Made by a program: the position numbers and the translations under genes. 64,000 nucleotides of DNA, from NCBI GenBank assembly GCA_020080175.1, contig JAGHQL010000026.1:117716-181715 (forward strand), written 5' to 3'. Shown here piece after piece: positions 23,661-34,903 of this stretch; the first letter of the stretch is position 1, and each line of letters opens with the position of its first letter. The notes beneath the pieces are model-generated. The model did no database searches. It worked only from the letters and a program-made list of their open reading frames with translations, and had not been told where the DNA came from. This DNA is from Glutinoglossum americanum (Eukaryota > Ascomycota > Geoglossomycetes > Geoglossales > Geoglossaceae).

Positions 23661-24872
23661 TGTGATACTCCTTTAGGATCGATCAGGTTCCTATAGCACG
23701 TATCCTCCTGAACGACATGGGGTTGGGGAAAACTGATCTACATGGATGGATTGGTCTACACGTGCATATAAGTCTGCTGCGTCCAGGGGGTTTTTCTATC
23801 GATTTTGTTTCTTGCCAGAACGGCACCTAATGAGGCGTTTGGTTTCTTGTCCCAGCCAGTGGTTGCTGAAGCACGTTGCCACACTCGCGCGCGGCTTGCT
23901 TGATGGTGGAATTATCCCTCCTGCTCCCGTACATTGCTTTGCCTGGGCAATTCCATAAGGTGGTTCATTGCTCTCTATCCAGCAGGAAGTTACGTTTATC
24001 CTCCTGTTTTCATTACATCATATCACGACTGGCGACGGGGCGAATTGAAGATTTCTTCCCTGAGGAGTTGGTATTTAAGCCATTTGTGTAACGGCCGTTT
24101 ATGTAACACTGAAATTGTAAAGCAATCTCTCGTGTCTTGCTCCAGGGCTCTGGACTCGCTTAGAAGGCCTTCCTGAACAAAAGCGATGTGGAGGATTCTC
24201 CATATTCATCCAAGCATAGTCCATCCCAAAAAAAACCTTTTGTCTATAAAAAAAGTCTCTTTTCAGCTTTCATTAGGGCCGTGCGTAGGCTCAATAACAT
24301 TGTGCAAAAACCCGCAACAGCAAAGCATTGCATGACAGCTTTTTCGAGTCTCACTCCGTACATGATCCACTGCATATCGGTCGAGCTTCCCCAGCGGCAT
24401 AAAAGGATAGGCAAGGGGGAAAAAGAAATGAAAAGGAAGTGACCTGCCGAGGTTGTTCAGCCGCCCCACTGGTTCTTTGCTTTTTTTTCTTAATGGATGT
24501 TGGCAACGGACATGAAAAGGAGCTGGGTTCTAGACTTTTTTTCCCTTTTTTTCCCTGATGCAGGGTGATGTAACTTTGTTTTCTTCGATGTTTTTTTTAG
24601 CTACTTCGAAAAAGTTCGGTTTCCTTACTCGCACCCACTCAAAGTGATCGCCTCGCTCTTAACTAGCAACCCACTCGAGTGACGTCCCCATAGCCACCAT
24701 TTGATGAACATACCTCTAAGTGGTGCCTTAACATTAGATCAACTATACGTTTCCATGCTAGATCTTTCTATGGTTCTGGATGCGAAAACGGGGGTGGTTA
24801 TACATTTAATTCCAGGCGGGCTTCTCTTAGTAAACGCTGTAACTCCAAACCCAAGGTGAACAACAGAAGAAA
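23661..24872. other. Convergent intergenic region
   Basis: 1.2 kb lies between the stops of STS1 (+) and NDC1 (-). It is T/A-homopolymer rich near 24480-24600. No gene, tRNA or repeat family is recognised. Confidence 0.55.
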
Positions 24873-26997
24873 TCAGCCACCATTTGCATCTGTTTCCGCG
24901 ATAGCTTCTCGCGCCATCCTCAAGTCTGCGGCAGTCAATCCCATATCATCCGCGTATTCGCCAAAGCCTTTCAACATGTCTCTCAAAGAGCCTCTCAACG
25001 CCTGTAACGTCAGGTCTGCCTCTCTCATTTCCCTAAAACCTTCCCTATCGATAAGTTCCACGTCCGTCCAATCCACAGGGACATTCCGCTTGAAGGATTC
25101 AATGTTACCGATGGTAGAAGTGAAGGTTCGGATAATCTTTGGAACATCTGTATGAACTCGACCAAACGGATCTTCTGTTAAGCTGCTCACGGCCAATCGG
25201 GCAATAGAATCAATAGCGTCGATGATGATACCAACGTCACCATAAGGCTCTCCAGTGATGACAGCAACTATCTTGCGTTGGACGGTCTGCCGGAAGGGAC
25301 GGCCAGCGTAGGAACGAACGACAGCGACGACGCTCTTATCAAGAGCTTGCTTCGCACTTTGCATTTCCCTGGCTAAGGCTTCTTTGCGTCTCTCGGGTAG
25401 GCTAGCGTGGGCGCGTTGGATCAAGTGTTTGGGATTTAAGGGTGATCCTATTCCAGGCTGTAGAGGACTTTGCCCCATAGACTTTGAAAGACTGCTTATA
25501 AGTTCCTGTTTCGATGATGACGGCGGGGCGGAAGTGAAAACGTTATCCTTCTTCAAGGGGCCAGCGATTTTCGGTAAAGGCTTTGGATTCTCCAATGGCT
25601 GAGGCTGTTGAGAGACTGGAGCAGGTACAGGAGGCCTCAGGGATTCTTGGATACGGGCGTTGATGTTTTCAACTTCCCCTAAACAAATAGCCAATATCTG
25701 GGACCAGACAGAGCCATCTTTGCGATCAATGTCCTCGAAGAAAGACCGCCTCCGCACTGGAAAGCGGTGACTAATATATACGAGCTCCCAGAAAGCAAAT
25801 GCCTATCTGGTCATTAGCGCAATTAATTTGCGAGTATTTGATCACTGCAAACCTTTGTGATGTTCTTTTTCGACTTCAAGCCATTCAATAAAATTCCGTT
25901 TGGATCTCTTGTTCCTTCAGTTAGCGGGTTGCCTCGTTTCAAGGGCTCCTGAGCGAGATATAACCCAAAGGTCCGGTTAACAGTTTCCCATAGGAATAGT
26001 AGCATGAACCCGGAGGCGAATCCGCGAAAGAGAAGAAATATGTGAAGTGGAGGCAAGGTAGATAGGGTTGAAGACTTTGGTAGCGTCCACACTGTCTTGG
26101 CGAAAAAATAGGTCCAAGACCATGCTGTGCGCCGGAAAAATAAAGCGTAAATGAGGGGAGATGCGGTAGCTATTAGAATAGCTCGTTTTAATGCTCGGCT
26201 CAATATCTGTGGCATATCTGTCCTGAGTTGCACAGGTAGGGGAACGGGGGGTTGCGCACGCTGGCCTTCAGGCGGAGTTTTCGTAACTGGGAAGAAAACC
26301 CGGTCATAGTCATAAAATAAGTGAATGAAAGATTGAGCGATTGCAAAAGTGATAAGGGTGCTTGTGAGATAGATTGGCCTCTCGTTCAATCGGGCACGAT
26401 CCCAAGACCTACATGCATTTAGCAATCTCCCAGTTGAAAGAGATACTGGGCAAAGTTGGGACATACTTGGCCTTTACTACCCAACTCAGATTCGAGCTGT
26501 ACGAGGCTGACCAAATATACACTTCGCTGAACCACCAGGCGGAGAAAATGTACCAGACTAGCGTCTGAAGCGTATTGTATCTTATGAGATATGTTTTGAA
26601 GGTCTCGAAGGGTGAGAGTGTAACTCTTGCTCCAACTGGTAGTGTGGTTATTCCCCTAATGCCTGTACGTGGGAGAGATCGACGTACCATGCATTTGAGC
26701 CACTCGGAGAATGTAGATAGCTAAGGCGGGGATAAAGAGAAGAAATGTACGTATCCCAGTTCGCGAGATGGGAAACCATGACCAGAACCCTTTAAATTCG
26801 GCCACCTGTCAGTCTTCAACTAACAAAAAATGTAATTGAGGACTGCAAGACCCACATGATGACTTCTCTCCGATGATAAACGCCTCAACATAGCAGACAG
26901 CCAGAGACACAAAAGCTGCCTTTAGGAACCTGCGGTGTAAAGTTGTCGTGAGAACATCCTGGTATCGTCGTATTCGGCCTGACGGTTGAGGTGCCAT
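24873..26997 (-). CDS. NDC1: Nuclear pore / spindle-pole-body membrane protein Ndc1
   Basis: Ndc1 is a multi-pass nuclear-envelope protein that anchors nuclear pores and, in fungi, spindle pole bodies. Exons (minus) 26997-26856, 26789-26688, 26662-26467, 26408-25853 and 25802-24873 give 641 residues. The N-terminus has RRYQDVLTTTLHRRF, then about six hydrophobic segments (for example LLFIPALAIYILRV, WYIFSAWWFSEVYIW and HIFLLFRGFASGFMLLFLW). The conserved RARLNERPIYL lies between membrane segments. The C-terminal half is soluble: FWELVYISHRFPVRRRSFFEDIDRK, which continues across the last intron, then a Pro/Gln linker and a helical domain. Intron lengths are 49-66 bases. It is divergent from PEP12. 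Family assignment is by remembered consensus. Confidence 0.9.
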
Positions 26998-27356
26998 CAC
27001 GGAGCCAGAGAACAGGACTAAGAGGCGGAAAGGAATCCCGATAAAGGAATTATGGAGTATTCAACTCAGCCCCCCATAAATTAGTAACAGAGTTAAGTGC
27101 TAGCGACTGTTCTCTAATCAAGGCGCATTAGTTGGCTCGACTCTGTAGCAATGAACGTTTTCGTTGTTGATATTTTGAGCCTCAAAACACCCGCCAAGGC
27201 TTTCTGCAGGCACCACTCTTAGCGCGTACGTCAACCCCCATCGCCATCATCGCCTGTCACCTACAACAACAGATCCGCTAGAACTATCATTCAGTTATCG
27301 GTCATTTGCACTACTGGCCTCTAGCACTACCACCATCTGATTGGCAGTTTCCCACC
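26998..27356. other. Bidirectional promoter region (NDC1 / PEP12)
   Basis: A 359-base region between divergent start codons. No gene is seen. The PEP12 start has a good context (CCACC before ATG). Confidence 0.5.
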
Positions 27357-28229
27357 ATGTCCTTCGACCACCTATCTTCCCTTGAGTCTCAACCCACAAC
27401 CCTCCGTCGCGAAGATGACCCGTCATACAGCGACGATCCTGAGTTCAAACAGCTCACGGAGAATTTGTCATCACAGCTCTTTTCATTGACTTCGAACATT
27501 TCACGGTTATCGAATCAGATTAGCTTGTTGGGCACAAAAAGGGACACGGAGCGCGTTAGGCAACGCGTTCATGACCTTCTGAACGAGACGAGGGAAGGAT
27601 TTAAAGATGTGGGAGAGGGTGTAAAGAAGGTGCAGAACTGGGAAAATGTTAACGTAGGTGCCATCCTCTCCGTTCAGAGATATCTCTCTAATACATCCTA
27701 GCCATCACAAAGATATACTCAAGAAAAGTTATCCCGAGAATTTAAATCGGCTCTCATCGACTTCCAAACCACCCAACGGCATGCCCTGGAGAAGCAACGG
27801 CAATCTGCTACTGCCGCACGGACAGCTCTTGAGCAAGAGGCCTCTCATGAAGGAGGCGGTGAGCACGGAAGCGGGAGTCAATTACAGCAGCAACAGCAGC
27901 AAGAACAACTCCGCCTAGCATCCCAAGACGATGTCGACTTCCAAGAATCTCTAATCATCGAGCGTGAACAAGAAATTCGGGTTATTGAGCAGAGTGTGGG
28001 TGAACTTAATGAATTGTTTCGTGATCTCGGCACAATCGTCACGGAGCAGGGCGAGCAACTTGACATGATATCAGACAATGTTCAGGACGTTTACAACAAC
28101 ACGCACGGAGCGGATCGGGAGCTTAGGAGCGCAGCAAGGTACCAGAGGAACGCGAGGAATAAGGCCTGCTGTCTTTTGCTTATCTTGGCTATCATCCTGA
28201 CTATAATCATCTTGGCAGTCGCTCTGTGA
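27357..28229 (+). CDS. PEP12: Endosomal syntaxin (Qa-SNARE) Pep12
   Basis: Pep12-type syntaxins mediate fusion at late endosomes and prevacuolar compartments. Exons 27357-27653 and 27702-28229 give 274 residues. The N-terminal Habc bundle covers about residues 25-140 (FKQLTENLSSQLFSLTSNI...). A Gln-rich linker (about 155-170, Q7 run) is followed by the SNARE helix about 183-240, IEREQEIRVIEQSVGELNELF through EQGEQLDMI, whose Gln before Gly is the Qa zero-layer residue. A 20-residue C-terminal anchor begins after KACC (LLLILAIILTIIILAVAL). Intron placement is fixed by the frame. Pep12 rather than plasma-membrane or Golgi syntaxin is inferred from overall resemblance. Confidence 0.9.
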
Positions 28230-28613
28230 TGGCCATAGCGGTGCCTGCAGATCTCTAGGGCTTGGTGAAAGTGCCTATTCTTTAGTGGTGTGTATTATAT
28301 GCGCTCTTTCTGCGCTACCCTCTTTCCTAAGGAGTGTCTTGGCGTCACCCTCGAAGTAGCAGAAGAATTACCATTATCCGGCGCAACGGCGTTGACTTCC
28401 TCTCCCTTTTCAGTGTACCTTTTCCTTACAACAGATCGACGATAAGTAGGAGTCTGTCTTACACTGGACTATAGTACATGTTTCCTGACCCAGGTGTGAG
28501 TAGAAGTCTGTTTACACCGGAATATAATACATGTGTAATGCAAGTCTAGTTTTACCAACACCTCAAATCACGGACCTGACCAAACCTATAGGTGCTTAGG
28601 AGTTCACCGCTTC
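28230..28613. other. Convergent 3' region between PEP12 and CYC3
   Basis: No gene. It contains the imperfect tandem repeat listed separately (28445-28534), presumably in the 3' region of one or both transcripts. Confidence 0.55.
28445..28534. repeat. Two-copy imperfect direct repeat, 54-base period
   Basis: Bases 28445-28481 and 28499-28534 match at most positions, both beginning AGTAG and ending TACATGT. The spacing implies one partial duplication. It lies between the convergent stops of PEP12 and CYC3. Nothing indicates a mobile origin. Confidence 0.65.
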
Positions 28614-29458
28614 CTAAAACCAGCCTCCGAATAGCCTTCCTAGCCTCATCTTCACGCTCTCTAGACTATTTAGCTTTGGCCGGACGTCTAGATAGAAATT
28701 GAGTTTCCCGGAGGTGTCCCCTGGCTTTGCTCTCCCACTATAAAAATCAATAACATAGTCGACCCGCTGTCCACACCTGTCGATAACCCAGTCGTGCCTA
28801 TCGAATGGCGCATGGTATCCCAGTAGTATGTTGAGCCGTGCCTTTGGTGTAAGTGCAGACGCTGACCCTGAGAAGGAGCTTAATCGTGGTCCGCCACACC
28901 TTGAGAGACAGTTTATGAGTCCTGATGCTCGATACGACCTAAAGAGGGTTATATTGAAATAACAACTAACTTTTCAGCACCCCGCCCTTGCTCCCATTCC
29001 TTGATCTCCTTCCATGCGCGCTCGTTCACAGCATTATGTATTGGTACAATGGTGCGCATATCCTGGGCTTGGGGCTCGTAATTTTTGCGTCTCATGGCAT
29101 TAAAGAACATTTCCTCGGAAGGATAAATCCAGTTTCCTGCCGGCGATGTCCCGGACTCTTGCTCATTGTTCGCAGGCACACTAGACGGGGATGTAGTTAC
29201 TTCGGCGCGGGGGATGCTGGAGATTTCGCGGGTAACTTCTAGACGAGGCCCAGCCGCTGTGATTGAGGGGTGTAAGGACGGAGGGGATTGATCAATTTTC
29301 GAGGAGTCGCAGGAATCGCCATTTCCTGTTAGGTGCTTTGGAGTGGCTATGGGCGTGTTAGACTGTTTTCGAGCATTTTCGAGCCATGCGGTGCGGGTGT
29401 TATGATCGACTGGGCATGCAGGTTGTTCGGGAGTGGCCGATGAGGAGTTACCGACCAT
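28614..29458 (-). CDS. CYC3: Cytochrome c heme lyase (holocytochrome c synthase)
   Basis: The enzyme attaches heme covalently to apocytochrome c in the mitochondrial intermembrane space. Exons (minus) 29458-28971 and 28899-28614 give 257 residues. Seen: an N-terminal CPVDHN heme-regulatory-type Cys-Pro motif; a long Ser/Pro/Thr linker; the conserved core WIYPSEEMFFNAMRRK, MRTIVPIHNAVNERAWKEI and AEKCGGPRL (rebuilt across the intron); YHAPFDRHDWVIDRCG; and VDYVIDFYSGR with LDVRPKLNS near the end. The second exon is in another frame from the first and has no ATG of its own; intron 28900-28970 links them. It is divergent from the M50-like gene. Confidence 0.95.
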
Positions 29459-30017
29459 TGTAAGGAGACCTATCTTCGAAGTAAAGTCGGTCAGTAGTGT
29501 TATTGTATTATTCGTATTCTCACGAAGGTCTGGTATTATAGGAGTAGATTTGAGGTCGTCGAGAAAACATTGTCTGTGCCAAGGCTATAAAAATCCGCCC
29601 CGACCTCACCCTAATCTAGGTAAGCGACGCTGCCCTCACCCTCAATCCCCACCAACAATTCTGCGGTTTCCCTCAACCTAAACCTGAAGATTGTCCCTCG
29701 GCTTTTTTATCCATTCTTTCCTTTGGCTCATGAAAGGAATGACTAAGGCATTCGTGTGCAGGACAAAGTGGTCTCCTCTTTGAAATACATGTATGTATCA
29801 TGTGAGGCGGATGCTGATGCTCTGATGAAACAATAATAGCTTAGCGACCGTGGTGTGGCGCAGCACTGCACGGAGCGACAAGAGACTGGGGTGCTCCACC
29901 CTCGACACGTCAGCCTTCGACCCGTTTTGTGTTGAAAGGAATGTTAAAACTCTCAGCTCTAGCTTCTAGCAAGTTTTCTACAATATCGTCTTGCACCCGT
30001 CACGACCTCAAGTAATT
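29459..30017. other. Bidirectional promoter region (CYC3 / M50-like)
   Basis: 559 bases between divergent starts. No gene or strong repeat is seen. Confidence 0.5.
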
Positions 30018-31020
30018 ATGGCTCCGATCGCAGACAAATTGACCAAACCCATGGCCCTCGCAAGCAGGGTAATTGTGACTACAGGACCGCTTATGATGCT
30101 TTCACGGCGCGACCTCACCGTTAATAGCACTCAAAAAATAACACTGGGTATCATCGCCGTTTATGTGGTGGTCATCGCCCTTCTCTGGAATATTCCATAT
30201 GTCCGCTGGGTGCTATGGCCTTTCAAGGTGAGCCCTTCGTTAACACCGCTCGACATTTTTGACTAGCCACACCTAAACTACGATGCAGATGCTTGTCATC
30301 GCCTTCCACGAATTCGGACACGCATTCATGGCACGTTGCACTGGAGGGAAAGTCGAGTCCATCTCTCTCGATCCGCATGAAGGCGGTGTGACTCACATGC
30401 GAGGAGGTATCGGCGCCTTGACGCTACCTGCTGGCTATCTTGGGTCCTCCCTGATTGGCGCTCTACTCATCTTCTGCGGCTTTAACATTGTCGCGAGCAA
30501 GGTCGCTAGTGTAGTTTTGGGCGTATGCTTCTTGCTCACTCTTTGGTGGGCCAGGAGAGATTGGCTTACGATTCTGACTGTCCTGCTTGCGGTCGGATTG
30601 CTTGTCGCTTGCTGGTTTATCAAACACGCTGAGCCGCTGAGATATGTGGTAGTAAGTATCCTGAGAATTCTCAAATTGGGAGCTTCGGTCAAGGCTAATG
30701 ACCTCTACAGCTGTTCATTGGCGTTATGTCTTCTCTTTATAGCGTCTGGGATATTGTAGGATTTCTCCCCTCCCCTCATGGTATACGTTACTAACCATAA
30801 ACGACAATAGTGCGACGACCTCATTCTTCGCAAAATAAACAGCTCTGATGCAAGCGTCTTCGCTAAGAGATATGGAGGCTCCTCGCAATGCTGGGGAGTC
30901 ATCTGGTCCATCATTTCTCTTCTCTTCATGGCCGCCGGCATTATTTCTGGTATCGCCGCTTTTCATCAGTCAAACGACCAGCAGCAGAACGACTCGAAGC
31001 ACTTCATTCCCACTCATTGA
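30018..31020 (+). CDS. Peptidase M50B-like multi-pass membrane protein
   Basis: Exons 30018-30227, 30289-30651, 30711-30755 and 30811-31020 give 275 residues with about seven hydrophobic segments. Exon 2 begins MLVIAFHEFGHAFMAR. HEFGH fits the HExxH zinc motif of membrane metalloproteases and sits in a hydrophobic context, as in the M50/site-2-protease-like family (the peptidase M50B-like group common in fungi). GKVESISLDPHEGG follows directly, as in that group. No clear second LDG-type motif was found, so proteolytic activity is unproven. The 45-base third exon (LFIGVMSSLYSVWDI) is fixed by frame on both sides. The C-terminus is Gln/Asn/His-rich and hydrophilic. Confidence 0.85.
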
Positions 31021-31117
31021 AGCACCGGATATGGCCATTCTCGTTCTTAGTAGGGATTTCCCACAATCATCCCTATCGCGATCGGCTGTGCCCCTGAGCT
31101 TGTGATCGAACGAGACG

Positions 31118-31252
31118 ATGTTCAACATAAAGTCGAAGGATAACGAAGGCCGGGCGCTGCTGTCGATGGCGGCAGCGGGCGGACACGAGGCGGTAGTCAA
31201 GCTGCTCAAATCAAAAACAATATCTGAAGACATGGACGTCCCCACTACCTAG
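31118..31252 (+). pseudogene. Ankyrin-repeat fragment (relic)
   Basis: A 44-codon frame contains DNEGRALLSMAAAGGHEAVVKLLKS, a clear single ankyrin repeat (the G-x-LL-x-A-A-x-x-GH-x-x-VV-x-LL pattern). It starts 97 bases after the M50-like stop, with no further repeats on either side, and a stop soon follows. It is best read as debris of a once longer ankyrin-repeat gene. Less likely, it is a distant exon of a gene I did not resolve. Confidence 0.6.
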
Positions 31253-31851
31253 GCTATAGTTCTGCAATAGTTTCTCCCACCTCAATTCGGAGTACTTATG
31301 CCTCCGACTTCCGATAAGGATGCGTATTTTCTTCATTATCTCTATTTCATAGGGGATCTCAGGAGAACTGTGGTTTCACTCTTACCATGCAGCCTCGCGC
31401 CTCTTGCATAGTTGGATAGTTCTATGGAAGGCTACTGTAAGAGATTTTTGAATGATAAGTTACCTCAGGGTCGGGCGCGAGCGCCAACTATATTCGCAAT
31501 TAGCTTGCACAACAATATAGCCACCTCCTAGTTTACTCGGAATGGCATATTGCACCAATCGAGATTGTTTTTTTAATATTATAGCATACAAAAGTGTGAA
31601 AACAGCAATCGAGTGCTAGCACTCAAGAAGGAAAGGCTAATTAGAAAAAACTATATATCTTAATTGATAATTCGTGGCGAAATAGCCCCTAAAAATGGGG
31701 GTAATTGCTAGAGACGCTGACCTAGGGGGTATCTGAATTTAAAGTGTTGGCGATCGACCAACTCAACCAACTAAAGCGGCGTCATCTGGGAGTGCTGGGC
31801 CAACCCCACCAAAACGGAGCCATGAGTTGCAGTTCTTGATTCCAAGGCGTC
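31253..31851. other. A/T-rich gene-free stretch
   Basis: No gene. The sequence is visibly A/T-rich (31500-31720), unlike its neighbours. It includes the pol III A-box-like match listed separately. The right end is the promoter of the CCDC25-type gene. Confidence 0.5.
31735..31790 (-). other. tRNA-like head with pol III A-box match (possible tRNA/SINE relic)
   Basis: On the minus strand, 31769-31758 reads TGGTTGAGTTGG, a full match to the internal A-box TRGYNNARYNGG. It is set after a GCCGCTTTAG start like fungal tRNA 5' ends. No B box or foldable T arm follows in the next 80 bases, so it is not an intact tRNA. It may be a decayed tRNA or the tRNA-derived head of a SINE, or chance. Confidence 0.25.
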
Positions 31852-32861
31852 ATGGTGTACTACTTCACATCGAATACGGTCACGCCAGCTGCCTTCATCT
31901 ACGTTGGGAAGGACAAAGTCGAAAGTAAGCAGGCAGGCACCCTAGATCCCATTACAAACTTCACCGTGCTAATATCGAAGAGGGATTCAGATGAAGAACT
32001 AATTAAATATGGGCTGGAAGAGGATGTATGGTATCAATCCTCGCCATACCGCTTCTGAGGTTAGATACTAATCTGAAGCTTATATTTAGGGTACGTTTGC
32101 CATTCTATCTTGGCTCTGGAGTTCCGGAGCGAAATCTGAGATACCTCTAGTTCCACGCGGACAAACTTTCCAGCGCCCATATTTACCTTAGGATGAATGA
32201 GGGTGATGCTTGGGACGCTATACCAAAGGATCTTTTGATAGATTGTGTCCAGTTGACTAAGGCAAACTCAATAGAAGGTGTGCCCCACTATATTAACCTT
32301 TAGCATATCGTCATAGAACCCAGCTTACTATACCCGTCCAACGGGTAGGTAATAAAAAGGACAACGTCCACGTAGTTTATACTCCATGGTCAAACCTGAA
32401 AAAGGATGGGAGCATGGCCGTAGGCCAAGTTGGATTTAAAGACCCCAAAAAAGTCAGCGGATCCCACGGAATCTTGAATCCTCCTCGTCCGACTAAGCAT
32501 GTAAAGTACAGGTCAAGAAAGTTCTCGTCGAGAGACGAGAGAACCCGATAGTCAACCGCCTTAACAAAACAAAAGTCGAAAAATTTCCAGACCTGCGACA
32601 AGAGAAGGAAAACCGACTGAAAGAACTGCGTGAGCGAGACAGGGCTGCACAACAAGAGCGGGTATTTCTCTTCGCCGCCACATAGAGGGATTAATACTGA
32701 TTCTCCTACCCCAGAAAAAAGAAGAAGCACGAATAGCCAAAGACCGGCGGGAAAAGGCATGGCAGCGAGACCACGCATACGACGACTTCTTTTCTGAGGA
32801 GGCGTTGGCTCAGTCCAGCAACCAGGATCGCAGCGAGGACTTTTTTGATGATTTCATGTAA
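31852..32861 (+). CDS. CCDC25-type NFACT-R domain protein, with apparent one-nucleotide exon
   Basis: Homologues are human CCDC25 and, as I recall, yeast Jlp2; the RNA/DNA-binding NFACT-R domain fills the N-terminal half. Exons 31852-31924, 31991-32030, 32090 (one base), 32151-32277, 32349-32452, 32512-32661 and 32715-32861 give 213 residues. The start is [20 protein letters not shown]. Conserved blocks [52 protein letters not shown] and [15 protein letters not shown] appear in order, then a charged coiled coil (about 150-185) and an acidic FFDDFM end. Between ...EEDV and FHADK the conserved Trp needs codon TG+G: base 32090 lies between introns 32031-32089 and 32091-32150. A single intron 32026-32150 would also keep frame but lose Val-Trp. 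Confidence 0.88.
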
Positions 32862-34903
32862 AAGGGGATACTCGGCTCCACTAGAACCAATGCCGTCTCC
32901 AATACCTCTTTTACCTATCACCTAGTGCTACTGCCCAGACAAAAACTCTATCCAGTATCCTAGGCCACGGGCTACGTAAATAAGAATTACGATCCAACGG
33001 CCTCCCTCGGCCCACTTCCATCGCCCTCAAATTCAACGTTCGTTTGATTTCACCCACCTCCAGCCAAATAGTCTTAGCCAATTCCCCCGATTCGATACCG
33101 GCGTCCACTAACTACTCCCGATTTCCATCTCCCATTTCATGGGCTACCCCAAGACTTACCCACCCATCTTTTGATAGTTCTCCCCCCTTATAGGCCTGCG
33201 AACCAACCTTCAATACAAGAGCCAAGGTATCTAACTCGTTTAAGAGGATGTTCCTTCGAGTTTTCCACCACTTTGTCGGTTCGTTGAAATAATAGGTTGA
33301 TCTCAAGCCCTCGTACCTCCCTGAAGGTTGTCGGTAGGTCTTCGCCTAGGAGTGAACTTGATTTCGATCCCATAGATGGGATTAGGATTGAGTGTTAGTA
33401 GGGTGAGGTTGAGGGAATGGCGCTGGGTCGGAGGCGGGTTTAATTATAAAGTCAAAGTGTAGCACCGCAGATACTCCCTAAATAGGAGGTTTTAATGGGA
33501 AGCCTCTATCCTATCTATGACGGTCTAGAACTCAACATGCAAAGGTAATCAATGAGAGTGAAGACAATAAAGAAAGCGGGGGCGAGAGACAGAAATTCTT
33601 CTCAAGTATCCCAGACGAGCCGAGAAACCAGTGAAAAAATGGGCATCTACACAAGTAGATGGTCTGCCAAGAGCAGAGAAGTTTCCAAAAATTTGCAGGA
33701 AGACATCTTCCGAAGAAGACGTCTCCTCGATATCCAATGAGTCCCAGACTCATTACCCAACCCAATACCTGACAGAAGCAGGCCCTGTATAGGGCCAGAC
33801 CCCCCCACAGGGTCACCCGGCGATGGCCCCCGGACGGGCTCCCCTGGGACGGGTGCATACCAAGCCTGGCACTCGTACTTCTGTACGATTTACTTGGGCT
33901 CAGGTCACGGGGGTATGAGGAGGTAACTTACTTTGGCGGCAGAGGACGGTCGACCGTCGTCTATCGCCTCGTCCAGCGAGGTCGGTCGTCCAGCTCGCGA
34001 GTTGGATGGCTCGAGGGCAATCGGTTTGGTAAGTCCTGGAGGACTAGAAAGCGAGAAACACAAGGTCAGCGATCAAGACCAAAGGAGAAAGATGATGCGC
34101 AAGACGATGCAAAAGATGGAAGAGCAAGGCAGCATGATAGAGTGATAGTAGAGAAACGCATGGCCATGAAAAGCAAGAGGTCGACCTACTTTGTCGGTGG
34201 GGGTATGAGGAAAGGAAAAGAAAAGAGGAAAAGAACCAAAGAACTGGAAGATTTAGGAGCCTTATATAGACGTTTCTGAACGATTCCAAATTATAAACCG
34301 GCCCAGGGGTTGCCAAGAAAGCGCTGGAAAAGCCGGGTAACTAATCGTGCAGGCGTCCCATTGGCCAAATGATGTAAGTCACTTCCTAATCGAGTCGATT
34401 CCAGCGGTGCTAACTATATTAAGCTGTTTTCGCGTTTCAGATCTCGTCGAACAGTGAATATCGATAGAGGGCAGTGAATGCTCCGACCCGAGTTAGTACT
34501 CCGACCTATTAGCAACGCCATCTAGTGATGTCAGACTCAAGAGAAGCATGGCAGGGGGTCAACATGACAAGGAGTACTGGAGATCAACAACGGGAAGAAG
34601 TGCAAACACATCATCAACGTATCACCAAACAAGCAAGCAGCGTTATCACAGAGTAGAGAGATCAGGAATAAGAAACGCCATTACTCTATGAATATGCTTC
34701 TATAGTAATACATTGTCCCAAATCTCGCCAACTCCACGCCAGTCTATCCAGCGTTGAAGAGACCAAATTACAAACAAAAGTACTGCATCTAACAGAAGAA
34801 GCGAAAGAACATCTCAGCAAGTCGATACACCTCCTTCATCTACAAGAACATATGTCAGTTTCTAGCGCAATAGAGATATTCTTCTAGACAGCAGGGAGGA
34901 TGG
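32862..34903. other. Gene-poor region with possible retroelement debris
   Basis: No intact gene in 2 kb. Around 33600-33900 a plus-strand frame broken by stops reads like decayed coding sequence (Lys/Ser/Glu-rich, then Pro/Gly/Arg-rich). The motif GGGGGTATGAGGA occurs at 33909 and again at 34199, about 290 bases apart. No terminal repeats, reverse-transcriptase or integrase motifs were found, so a transposon origin is only a guess. Confidence 0.35.
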
